From the NCBI GenBank assembly GCA_027339635.1, contig DAHWNZ010000005.1, positions 1-64,000 on the forward strand: a DNA stretch of 64,000 nucleotides, written 5' to 3'. The translations under genes were made by a program, and so were the position numbers. Position 1 is the stretch's first letter, and every line of letters begins with the position of its first letter. The notes under the pieces were generated by a model. The model searched no databases. It saw only the letters and a list, made by a program, of their open reading frames with translations, and was not told the DNA's origin. The DNA comes from AG-12 sp027339635 (lineage in GTDB: Bacteria; Chloroflexota; Dormibacteria; Aeolococcales; Bog-877). Positions 17,249 through 24,591 of this stretch are shown here, in pieces.

Positions 17249-17658
17249 GGCTGCGCCCGCACCAAGAACAGGCTGCGCGAGTGTGCCGCGGGAGACTGAT
17301 TGCGGTCAAACCCGTCGCAGGTCAGCTCCAGAAACACCATTCCGCGACGCTCCTCAGCCCGGGTGACCTTGCCCACAGGGCGGATGCTCTCGCCGAATTC
17401 CATCGGCCGCTCGAACCAGAACTCCTGCTCACCATGCAGGAGGCGGGGCAGGTCCAGGCCGACCTCGGGGTCGGAGAAGAGCAGGGGCACGATCGGCCAG
17501 AGGAGGTAGACGGCGGCGAAACAGGCAAGAGGACGTGGCGGGTCCAGCCCGTTGAAGCCCTCGACGACGCTGGCCATGTAGGAGCGATGGCGGGCGCGGT
17601 CCAGCTCCTGCCCGTCGGCCTGGTAGATCTTCCCCAGGCAGGAAGGGTTGAATGCCAT
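17245..17658 (-). CDS. MaoC N-terminal (FAS1-like) dehydratase subunit
   Basis: A 137-residue partner subunit of the hot-dog dehydratase encoded immediately downstream. It has the pattern of the FAS1-DH region (FNPSCLGKIYQADGQELDRARHRSYMAS, then LLHGEQEFWFERPMEFGESI) but lacks the catalytic Asp/His motif. It should contribute substrate-binding surface. The start is uncertain among ATG 17658, ATG 17673 and a GTG at 17733, and none has a good Shine-Dalgarno. The longer forms add low-complexity sequence. The pair suggests type II fatty-acid or polyhydroxyalkanoate-like chemistry. Confidence 0.82.
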   Translation of the reverse strand: MAFNPSCLGKIYQADGQELDRARHRSYMASVVEGFNGLDPPRPLACFAAVYLLWPIVPLLFSDPEVGLDLPRLLHGEQEFWFERPMEFGESIRPVGKVTRAEERRGMVFLELTCDGFDRNQSPAAHSRSLFLVRAQP

Positions 17659-17726
17659 GCGACTAGACAGCATAGAGCCGGGACCTGGCTTCGTGGGTCC
17701 GCAGCCTCCGACTGCCAGGCGATGCT

Positions 17727-17756
17727 TTGACACCCGTCACCAGGGTCTGCTAGGGT
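17727..17756 (+). promoter_or_regulatory. Promoter of the LysM-CHAP gene
   Basis: A perfect TTGACA at 17727-17732 and TAGGGT at 17751-17756 are 18 bases apart, giving a leader of about 65 bases before the TTG at 17830. Confidence 0.65.
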
Positions 17757-17829
17757 GGCCGCAGCGGTCGCCGCCCGTCTGAGTCGGCGGCGCTAGTTGG
17801 TGCCAGCAGGCAGCTTGGGGAGAAGCTAC

Positions 17830-18726
17830 TTGCATCGTCCGGATCTGCGTCTTACCCATGCCGCCGTGGTCCTCGTGGCCGGCGGCGTGCTCGCGGTCGG
17901 ATTTCTCTCGGGAGCGCCCGCCGGCATCCAGGCGAATGCCGCTTCGGCGGGCTACTGGCCCCCGCCCGCCTCCTTCCAGGCGGGGCAGTACTACGACAAG
18001 CCGGCCGCGATTCCGGGCAGCATCCCCGTGCTGCCCGCTCCCCTGGTGGCGGTCCCCCGGGGAGCGACAATGGCGAGCCTGGCCAGTCAGTACCACACCA
18101 CCGTCGCGGAGCTGTCCTGGGCTAACGAGATCAGCTACGGGCAGGGCCCCGAAAGCGGCAAGCCACTGCTGGTCCCGCCCGCCGGCCCGACGGTCCTGGT
18201 CCGGGTGCTGCCAGGCGAGACCCTGACCACGTTCGCTGAGCGCTTTCATGTCCGCCCCGGAGTGGTCCTCAACTACAACAACTTGAACACCACGGGTAGG
18301 CTTGTGCCGAACAGCTTTTTGCTGATGCCCAAGGCGGTATCACCCTCCTCCCTGCCGTCGGGGGATTTCGTGCCTTGGGCCCAGGGATTCCCTGAGGTCG
18401 TGCCCACCCGGCCGATGGCGCAGGACCCGTTCCCCTGGGGGCAATGCACGTATTGGGTCGCATCGCAGCGCTTCGTCCCCTGGAATGGCAATGCCATCCA
18501 GTGGTGGCCCGCCGCACAGCGTTACGGGGTCCCCGAGGGGCAGGTGCCGGTGGTTGGGGCGATCGCCGTGTATGGCGGCACCTACTACGGCCATGTTGCC
18601 TTCGTCACCAAGGTTCTCCCGAACGGAACCTGGCAACAGTCCGAGATGAACGTTTACGGGCTGGGGGTGGTGGACACCCGCACCATGACCCCGGGTGAGG
18701 ACGCTTTCATCGGCTTCATCTACTGA
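17830..18726 (+). CDS. Secreted LysM-CHAP peptidoglycan hydrolase
   Basis: A 298-residue cell-wall enzyme. A signal segment (HAAVVLVAGGVLAVGFLSG) is followed by two LysM peptidoglycan-binding repeats (about 74-117 and 122-168) and a C-terminal CHAP amidase/endopeptidase domain with Cys206 (WGQCTYWV) and His255 (YYGHVAFV). Such proteins cleave stem-peptide or amide bonds during growth and cell separation. The TTG at 17830 is supported by GGGGAG at 17817-17822 with a short spacer. The GTG at 17797 in frame would add 11 residues and has no site. A D,D-carboxypeptidase gene lies next on the same strand, after a 451-base gap. Confidence 0.92.
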   Translation: MHRPDLRLTHAAVVLVAGGVLAVGFLSGAPAGIQANAASAGYWPPPASFQAGQYYDKPAAIPGSIPVLPAPLVAVPRGATMASLASQYHTTVAELSWANEISYGQGPESGKPLLVPPAGPTVLVRVLPGETLTTFAERFHVRPGVVLNYNNLNTTGRLVPNSFLLMPKAVSPSSLPSGDFVPWAQGFPEVVPTRPMAQDPFPWGQCTYWVASQRFVPWNGNAIQWWPAAQRYGVPEGQVPVVGAIAVYGGTYYGHVAFVTKVLPNGTWQQSEMNVYGLGVVDTRTMTPGEDAFIGFIY

Positions 18727-19177
18727 GAAGGCGGGCGCCGGTGACCGGAACCGTCGATGCCGGACCGGGCATCCTCCCCTCTTAAGAGATGCGTCCTGCC
18801 CGCAGCCGTACTGATGTCGGTCCTTCCGGCGCTGGAGGTTGGCCAAGGGGTCAGAGGTGTGGCACGAGATGGGGGATCGCATCCCCTCGTCGCGCCGCCC
18901 CCGCGCGGCGTGAATTCGTTCCCCCACCCACTGGGACCGCCGCCTTGACAAACCTGACGCTGCCAGCCAGGCTCAGCTCAGGCCGGTCGGCCCACCCTTC
19001 CACTTGGTCAGCCCGCCAGGGTTGAGAGACGCCGCGCCATGACCCGGCCCGGTCCCGGTCGCAACCCAGGCGAGGCACGCCAGCGACGAACCGGAGCTGC
19101 CCTTTGGCACCCCGCGGAACCATCGGCTCCCTCGCGACGTTGGAAAAGAATGGAATGCCGGTGCCTGTTTCTATGCC
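18727..19177. other. 451-base intergenic region
   Basis: No credible gene or RNA is visible between the LysM-CHAP and D,D-carboxypeptidase genes. It holds a 10-base palindrome CTCTTAAGAG at 18779-18788 and several GC-rich inverted runs. Reading frames here have no conserved features. Confidence 0.6.
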
Positions 19178-20395
19178 ATGAGGACCAAGCGCTCACCCTG
19201 GAGGCGGCTTAAGCTCATTCTCCCCGTGGTCGTGGTGGTGCTGGTCGCCGCTGCGGTGGGGCAGTACCTACGACCCTTGCCGAGCGTCAGATTGGTGCGC
19301 ACGGTATCGGCTCAGATCAGGATCCCAGGAACCGCCCCGACGCTGCCCTGGCCCACGACCGGCGAGGCGGCAGTCGCGGTTCAGGGCGTTGGCACACTCG
19401 GGACCTCCGGGGGGAACCAGCCCGAGGCGATCGGGTCGGTCGCCAAGGTGATGACCGCGTTGCTCATCTTGAAGGCTCATCCGATCGGGGTCGGAGAGTC
19501 CGGGCCCGTAATCACGGTGACCCCCCAGGACGTGGCGACATACCAGGCGGACAACGCCGATGGCCAGTCGGTGGTTCAAGTCGCCGCCGGCGAGCAGCTG
19601 ACTGAGATGCAGGCCCTGGAGGCGATGCTTATCCCCTCTGGGAACAACATCGCCACCCTCTTGGCGCAGTGGGATGCGGGCAGCGAGGCCGCCTTCGTGA
19701 CGCAGATGAATCAGGAGGCCGCCAAGCTGGGCCTGACCCACACGCACTATGCCGACGCGAGTGGCCTCTCGGCGGAGACGGTCAGCACCGCCATGGATCA
19801 GACCAGGTTGGCCGAGCTGGCAATGGCCAATCCCACCTTCGCCAGCATCGTGGCCCTGCCCCAGGTGACCCTGCCCGTGGCTGGCGTCGCGTACAACGTG
19901 AACAGCGAGGTGACCCACGACGGGTTCATCGGTGTCAAGACGGGGTCCACGTCCCAGGCGGGGGGATGCTTCGTCTTCGCGGTCCAGCACAAGGTCGACG
20001 GGCGACAGGTCACGGTGATAGGAGCAGTCCTGGGCCAGGGCGGGGTCAGTGAGCTCACGACCGCCTTGAACGAGGGCGTCTCCCTGGCCGACGCCACCTT
20101 CGCGGCACTGACCGACTACACCCTCGTGCCTCGGGATGGCGAGATCGCCACTCTCACCGAGCCGTGGTCCAGCGCGGTCCCGGTCGCGTCGCCGCAGTCG
20201 ATCAGCGTTGTCGGCTGGCCCGGACTGGTGGTCCGCACCAGCCTGGTCTCGGACCGCCTCGGCACTACGGTCGACGCAGGCAGGAAGGTGGGCACGTTCA
20301 GCCTCTCATCTGGAGACTTCCGGAAGACGATCGCGCTCACGGCTCCAGTGTCAATTCGCGCCCCTTCGATCCGCTGGCGGCTGACCAGGCTGTGA
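19178..20395 (+). CDS. D-alanyl-D-alanine carboxypeptidase (serine type, S11)
   Basis: A 405-residue membrane-anchored penicillin-binding protein of the DacA/PBP5 class. A basic N-terminus and hydrophobic anchor (LKLILPVVVVVLVAAAVG) lead to a transpeptidase-like domain. All three motifs are present: SVAK (87-90, nucleophile Ser87), SGN (154-156) and KTG (254-256). It trims the terminal D-Ala of peptidoglycan stem peptides. The DppA-type D-aminopeptidase at 1858-2685 could process the released products, though there is no linkage. The C-terminal 120 residues form a beta-rich domain, and no second amphipathic anchor helix is seen. Confidence 0.93.
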   Translation: MRTKRSPWRRLKLILPVVVVVLVAAAVGQYLRPLPSVRLVRTVSAQIRIPGTAPTLPWPTTGEAAVAVQGVGTLGTSGGNQPEAIGSVAKVMTALLILKAHPIGVGESGPVITVTPQDVATYQADNADGQSVVQVAAGEQLTEMQALEAMLIPSGNNIATLLAQWDAGSEAAFVTQMNQEAAKLGLTHTHYADASGLSAETVSTAMDQTRLAELAMANPTFASIVALPQVTLPVAGVAYNVNSEVTHDGFIGVKTGSTSQAGGCFVFAVQHKVDGRQVTVIGAVLGQGGVSELTTALNEGVSLADATFAALTDYTLVPRDGEIATLTEPWSSAVPVASPQSISVVGWPGLVVRTSLVSDRLGTTVDAGRKVGTFSLSSGDFRKTIALTAPVSIRAPSIRWRLTRL

Positions 20396-20440
20396 TTCCA
20401 CTCCGCAGGCGGCACCCGCCGGCGGGAGAAAGCCTGGGGA

Positions 20441-21139
20441 TCAGCCGGCGAACCGGTACCCGATGCCCGGAACCGAGTGGATGTAGGTGGGGTGTTCTGC
20501 GCTGGGCTCGATCTTCCGCCTGAGTCGGTAAACGTGCGCGTCCACGGTTCTGGTCTCGATCTCTACCTCATACCCCCACACCCGGCGGAGGAGGTCGGCC
20601 CTGCTCATCACCTGCCCAGGTTTGCTGGCCAGTAGCGCGAGGAGGTTGAACTCCGTCAAGGTCAGCTGCACCTCCTTGTCATCGTGGTACACCTGCCGGC
20701 GGCGCAGATCGATGCTGAGCCCAGGAAACTCAAATCTCTCCTTGACGGGCTCTCCCGGAATTGACTCGGAGCGGCGCAGATGGGCGCCGATGCGAGCCAC
20801 CAGCTCCCGGACCTCAAACGGCTTGACCACATAGTCGTCAGCTCCGAGCTCCAGCCCCACCACGACGTCGATCGTGTCGCTCTTGGCGGTCAACATGATG
20901 ATCGGGATCTTGTGTCCGTCCGCCCTCAACTTGCGGCACACGTCCAGGCCGGACATGCCTGGCAGATTGATGTCGAGGAGCACCAGATCCGGTGCGCTGT
21001 GCTGGACCGCTTCCAGCCCCTCCGGCCCGCTGGTTGCCTCCAGCACGTTGTAGTGCTGGGGCTCGCAAGCGAGCCTGATTATGTCGCGCGTAGGTGCGTC
21101 ATCCTCGACTGTGAGGATGGTCTTGTTCCCTCCACTCAT
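20441..21139 (-). CDS. OmpR/PhoB-family response regulator
   Basis: A 232-residue two-component regulator. The receiver domain (residues 8-120) has acidic pocket EDD, phosphoacceptor Asp56 (LVLLDINLPG), Thr (MLTAK) and Lys (VVKPFE). The C-terminal winged helix (about 135-230) contains LTLTEFNLLALLASKPGQVMSR and the HVYRLRRKIE recognition helix. Its start codon overlaps the stop of the hybrid kinase gene by four bases, so the two are cotranscribed and likely cognate. The signal is unknown. Confidence 0.95.
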   Translation of the reverse strand: MSGGNKTILTVEDDAPTRDIIRLACEPQHYNVLEATSGPEGLEAVQHSAPDLVLLDINLPGMSGLDVCRKLRADGHKIPIIMLTAKSDTIDVVVGLELGADDYVVKPFEVRELVARIGAHLRRSESIPGEPVKERFEFPGLSIDLRRRQVYHDDKEVQLTLTEFNLLALLASKPGQVMSRADLLRRVWGYEVEIETRTVDAHVYRLRRKIEPSAEHPTYIHSVPGIGYRFAG

Positions 21140-22797
21140 ACTCCCTGTGCCTCCAGGTATTCGGTCACCGTATTCAGGAAACTCTTCACCTCTATCGGTT
21201 TGGTGATGTAGCCCGAGCAGCCGGCATCTATCGCCTCCCGCTCATCGCCGAGCATAGCGCGGGCGCTGAGCGCGACGATGGGCGTCTTGGAGGTTCGCGG
21301 GTCCGCCTTGAGCAGCCGTGTCACCGTCAGGCCGTCGATGCCCGGCAGCTGTATGTCCATGAGAATGAGATCGTAGGGGTGGGCCTTGGCCTTCTGCAGG
21401 CCCTCCTGGCCGTCGGTCGCCGTGTCCACCCGGAAGCCGTGCCCGCGCAGGACCAGGGTGGACAGCTCCAGGCTGGAGGGGTTGTCCTCGATCACCAGGA
21501 TCTTGTTGCGCATCTGGCCATCTGGGCGGAGTCCCCGCAGCGGCAGGGTCACCGTGAAGCTGGCGCCGCGGCCCAGCTGACTGTCGACCTTGATGGTCCC
21601 ACCGTGCAGGCCGACCAAGCGCTTGACCAGGGCCAGGCCGAGGCCGGTGCCTTCGAACTGGCGGTCGGCAGCCGCCTGAACCTGAAAGAACTCACTGAAG
21701 ATCTGGTCGTGGTGGTCGGGGTCGATGCCGATGCCGCTGTCCTTGATTTGCAGCACCAACTGCCCGGCCCGCGGCTTGGTGCGGGTCCTGATCACCGCCT
21801 GTCCCCCCTCGGGGGTGAACTTGATCGCGTTGGACAGGAGGTTGTAGAGAATCTGCTTGAACTTGCCCTTGTCAGCCCTCAGCAGAGTGGCTTCGTTGTC
21901 CAACTCGACCACCAGGTTGACCCCGGCCCGTTCTGACAGGGGCCGCACCACCGTCAGCACCTCCGCCAGGCAGGTGCCCACCTGGAACTCCTCGTACTGC
22001 AGCTCCAGCCGGCCAGCCTCGATCTTGCTGAGATCAAGGACGTCATTCACCAGGTTCAGGAGATGGCGTCCGCTGGAGTGGATGTTCTCCAGGCACTCCT
22101 GCTCCTGCTGGGGGCTCATCTTGCCGGCCAGATTGTCCTTGAGGATCTCGCTGAACCCGAGGATGGAGTTGAGGGGGGTGCGCAGCTCATGGCTCATGTT
22201 GGCCAGGAACTCACTCTTGAGGCGGCTGTTCTCCCGAATCTGGGCGTTGGCCACCTCGAGCTCGTGCTTCTGTAGCGCTATCTCCTGCAACTGCCGCTGG
22301 GCAGACGCGTGCAGGGCCGCGTTGTCAACGCTGATGGCGGCCTGATTGGCGATCACCCGGACCAGAGCCTGCTCCAGATCTGTGAAAGGCTTCACCGTCT
22401 TGCGGCCCAGGGTCAGCGCGCCCACCACCCTGTTTGGCGACTCCAGGGGCATCACCATGACGCTCTTTGGGGTTGTCCCGGAAGAGAGGGTCTTGAAGCG
22501 GGAATCGGTGGTTGCGTCGGCCACCCGAACCGCCTTGCGCTGGGCCACGGACCAGCCCACGATGCCCTCTCCAAGCCCGAACGATGCCACGCTGGCAACC
22601 TGCTCCGTGTAGGGGTATGTGACCATAGCCGTCAGGCGGGTCTCCTCCTCGTCCAGGAGGAAGACGGTCTCGGAGTCGCACTCCACCAATTGCGACAGGG
22701 CTCTCAGGGTGAAGTCGATGTTGACCTTAAGATCCAGGCTCGACGTGAACAGATTGCCAACCCGCTCCAGCAGGTCGACCATCGCCTTGTCGTCCAT
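21136..22797 (-). CDS. Hybrid histidine kinase (GAF-HisKA-HATPase-REC)
   Basis: A 553-residue soluble sensor kinase with no membrane segment. The order is a GAF sensor domain (about 10-165), a coiled linker, HisKA with His203 (NMSHELRTPLNS), HATPase_c with N box (LLSNAIKFTPEGG), G1 (DSGIGID) and G2 (GTGLGLAL), and a C-terminal receiver with Asp481 (LILMDIQLPG). A GAF input without a transmembrane region suggests a cytoplasmic signal such as redox state, gas or small molecule. The extra receiver points to a phosphorelay, although no Hpt gene is nearby. The OmpR-type regulator overlaps downstream. Confidence 0.94.
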   Translation of the reverse strand: MDDKAMVDLLERVGNLFTSSLDLKVNIDFTLRALSQLVECDSETVFLLDEEETRLTAMVTYPYTEQVASVASFGLGEGIVGWSVAQRKAVRVADATTDSRFKTLSSGTTPKSVMVMPLESPNRVVGALTLGRKTVKPFTDLEQALVRVIANQAAISVDNAALHASAQRQLQEIALQKHELEVANAQIRENSRLKSEFLANMSHELRTPLNSILGFSEILKDNLAGKMSPQQEQECLENIHSSGRHLLNLVNDVLDLSKIEAGRLELQYEEFQVGTCLAEVLTVVRPLSERAGVNLVVELDNEATLLRADKGKFKQILYNLLSNAIKFTPEGGQAVIRTRTKPRAGQLVLQIKDSGIGIDPDHHDQIFSEFFQVQAAADRQFEGTGLGLALVKRLVGLHGGTIKVDSQLGRGASFTVTLPLRGLRPDGQMRNKILVIEDNPSSLELSTLVLRGHGFRVDTATDGQEGLQKAKAHPYDLILMDIQLPGIDGLTVTRLLKADPRTSKTPIVALSARAMLGDEREAIDAGCSGYITKPIEVKSFLNTVTEYLEAQGV

Positions 22798-22806
22798 TGG
22801 CCTCGG

Positions 22807-22812
22807 ATTATA
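22807..22812 (-). promoter_or_regulatory. Consensus TATAAT nine bases before the hybrid kinase ATG
   Basis: The minus strand has TATAAT ending nine bases before the ATG at 22797, so the transcript would start within about two bases of the start codon, that is nearly leaderless. Confidence 0.55.
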
Positions 22813-22886
22813 GGTCTCCGCCGAGGCCGGAGCATCGCTCTGGCCCGCTGGCCTCTCGATCTTAGAACCCCTTGCTGCACCTGCGG

Positions 22887-22903
22887 AGCGCCTTCGCGGC
22901 GCT
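22887..22903 (-). terminator. Possible stem-loop terminator after the lipoprotein gene
   Basis: AGCGCC and GGCGCT form a six-base-pair stem with a five-base loop, 23 bases beyond the lipoprotein stop. No U-tract follows on the minus strand, so intrinsic termination is uncertain. Confidence 0.35.
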
Positions 22904-22925
22904 TTGTCGGCGCGGGGCGGTGTGG

Positions 22926-24041
22926 TCAGCAGCTCCAGCTTCCCGTGATCACGAAGGAGGCGCCGGTGCGGTTCATGAACCGGATGGCGAGTAGCCCTGT
23001 GGTGAGGTCCGAATTGAGGCGAAAGTCGCCTCCCACGCCAGCCCAGGTGGAGCTTGGTATCTCACCCGCCTCGGCCGGGGCGGCGTCACGCACCACCTCG
23101 GCGGTTGCCCAGTCGGTCTGAATGGGAAGGCTGGCCGGGGTGAAGCTCGGGTAGTACATCCCCGCTCCGTGATACTGCTTCACCAGCACATCCAGGACGT
23201 AGTGATGTCCGACCAGGGTGACGATCATCGCGAGGTTGAACCGACCAGCCGAGGACGAATTGAATGCCCCGCAGTTGGGAGCCCCAGGCATGAGATCCGC
23301 TGCTGGCACCGCAGCTGCGCTGACATGCCCTGTGAGGGCGCCGCTGACCGTGAGGTTCTGGTAGGTGTTCACCGCCGCAGCAGTCGTCGAGGCGTCATAC
23401 GCGACGCCGGCGACCGCGCACCGCCAGGAGCCCTTGAGGAACTCTCCTGATGGCCGACCCTGGCCCCTGCCCGCATCGAATGTAAGGTCCAAGGTGCCCG
23501 CCCGCCCTCCACCTGCGACGGTGACGCTGCCAGCCTCCGCGCTGCCAAAGCCACTCAACTTGGCGGCTGCGACATTTGTCGCCAGCCCAACGGCAGATTC
23601 CACGCGATACTGCCCCGGCCCGTTGTACATCGGGAGGAGCAGGCTCAGGGTGGTCACCCGCCCGGGGAGTGAGAGGTCGACGGTCGCTGCGTAGCCCGAC
23701 CCCGGGTAAACGCCGCACTGAACGGCGTAGCCGCGGGACGCCGTGGCGCTCATAGTGCCACTCAACGACAGCTGCTCCGCAAGTGCCGCGCCGCCCGGCA
23801 GGGCCCCGGCGGGCAACTGGCTCGTCTCACCCGCCGCCGGAGCCGGGGAGGGCTGCGAGGAGTCTTCCCGTCGTCTACGGGCCGCTATGTGGGCGGGGAT
23901 GCCACCGCAGCCCGTGAGGGCGACCAAGCAAGCGGCACCTGCAATGATGCCGACAGAGAGGCGGTTGAAGGCGCGCACCGTCAATTGGTGGCTGCGCCGC
24001 CCAGGGGAGGACGTGGTGGAGTTGAGGGCATGGCCGACCAT
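22926..24041 (-). CDS. Secreted lipoprotein with tandem duplicated domain
   Basis: A 371-residue exported protein that I do not recognise. The N-terminal signal ends in a lipobox (VALTGC near residue 46), followed by a Ser/Pro/Ala linker. Two copies of a beta-rich domain of about 125 residues follow. Each has LxxSG near its start, a single Cys, a stretch with YNGPGQY or YHGAGMY, and ends with GSWRC or GSWSC. The paired cysteines in each unit probably form a disulfide outside the cell. The repeats have diverged strongly. No enzymatic motif is seen, so a ligand- or polymer-binding role is a guess. Confidence 0.75.
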   Translation of the reverse strand: MVGHALNSTTSSPGRRSHQLTVRAFNRLSVGIIAGAACLVALTGCGGIPAHIAARRRREDSSQPSPAPAAGETSQLPAGALPGGAALAEQLSLSGTMSATASRGYAVQCGVYPGSGYAATVDLSLPGRVTTLSLLLPMYNGPGQYRVESAVGLATNVAAAKLSGFGSAEAGSVTVAGGGRAGTLDLTFDAGRGQGRPSGEFLKGSWRCAVAGVAYDASTTAAAVNTYQNLTVSGALTGHVSAAAVPAADLMPGAPNCGAFNSSSAGRFNLAMIVTLVGHHYVLDVLVKQYHGAGMYYPSFTPASLPIQTDWATAEVVRDAAPAEAGEIPSSTWAGVGGDFRLNSDLTTGLLAIRFMNRTGASFVITGSWSC

Positions 24042-24329
24042 GACGGTACGCCAATTGACCTGTGGAATTCAAGCCATGGCTCAGTTTTGCCTGCCGCCAG
24101 CGAGGCCGAGGGCGGCTCTCTCGGGTGCCAACCCGCCAGCCGCACAGGCAGATGGTCCGTCAGAGCGCGATCCCGGAGGCGCATCTCGTTGACAGCGCCC
24201 TGATGCTGGGGCACCGAGCCGTCTCACCTTTGCCCAAACCGTTCCCTGCATGTGCACCCTATCCTCTCGCAGCCGGTCCGAGGGGTACCCCAAAGATGCC
24301 GCCAAGTAGGCGTCGCGCTACCATGCCCT
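24042..24329. other. Intergenic region upstream of selC
   Basis: No gene is supported. TACCAT at 24319-24324, five bases before the 5' end of tRNA-Sec, is a candidate -10 element, and TATCCT at about 24259 is a second candidate. No consensus -35 accompanies either. Confidence 0.5.
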
Positions 24330-24426
24330 GGGAGTGCATGGGTCCAGGTGGGCCCCTCGATCTTCAAAATCGATGGGGGGCGCGACATCGCGTCCTCGGA
24401 GGGATCGTTCCCCTCGCCTCCCGCCA
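24330..24426 (+). tRNA. selC: tRNA-Sec (anticodon TCA)
   Basis: A selenocysteine tRNA of 97 bases including the encoded CCA. The anticodon loop CTTCAAA (24362-24368) carries TCA at 24364-24366 on a five-pair stem. The D stem is the Sec-type six pairs with a four-base loop (GGGTCC, AGGT, GGGCCC at 24340-24355). The long variable arm has seven pairs (24378-24384 with 24389-24395) and loop ACAT. The T stem is GAGGG/CCCTC (24399-24415). The acceptor pairs GGGAG..GC with GCCTCCC, leaving T24335 bulged. The T loop ATCGTTC is unusual, with A and T exchanged at the normally T54/A58 positions. It lies 165 bases before selA, as expected for the selenium locus. Confidence 0.93.
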
Positions 24427-24578
24427 CTGCAACTTGGTCCGTGGCAGCTACCCAGGGTCCCGTCGTGGTTGAAGCGCTGGTTCCGACGGCCAAGGTGCTG
24501 GCCAGGGCAGCTGGACTTGCTGGCACGCCCGCTTGCCAGGTCACACTCAAACCGGGCCTCGCCTCATCCAATCGGCAG

Positions 24579-24584
24579 TAGAGT
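24579..24584 (+). promoter_or_regulatory. -10 hexamer of a probable leaderless selA transcript
   Basis: TAGAGT ends seven bases before the GTG of selA, and no ribosome binding site is present. This predicts a leaderless selABD mRNA. Confidence 0.5.
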
Positions 24585-24591
24585 CTGAACC

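Noticed and set aside
18851..19123. Minus-strand open frame upstream of the D,D-carboxypeptidase gene
   Set aside because: Composition and lack of start signals suggest a chance frame.
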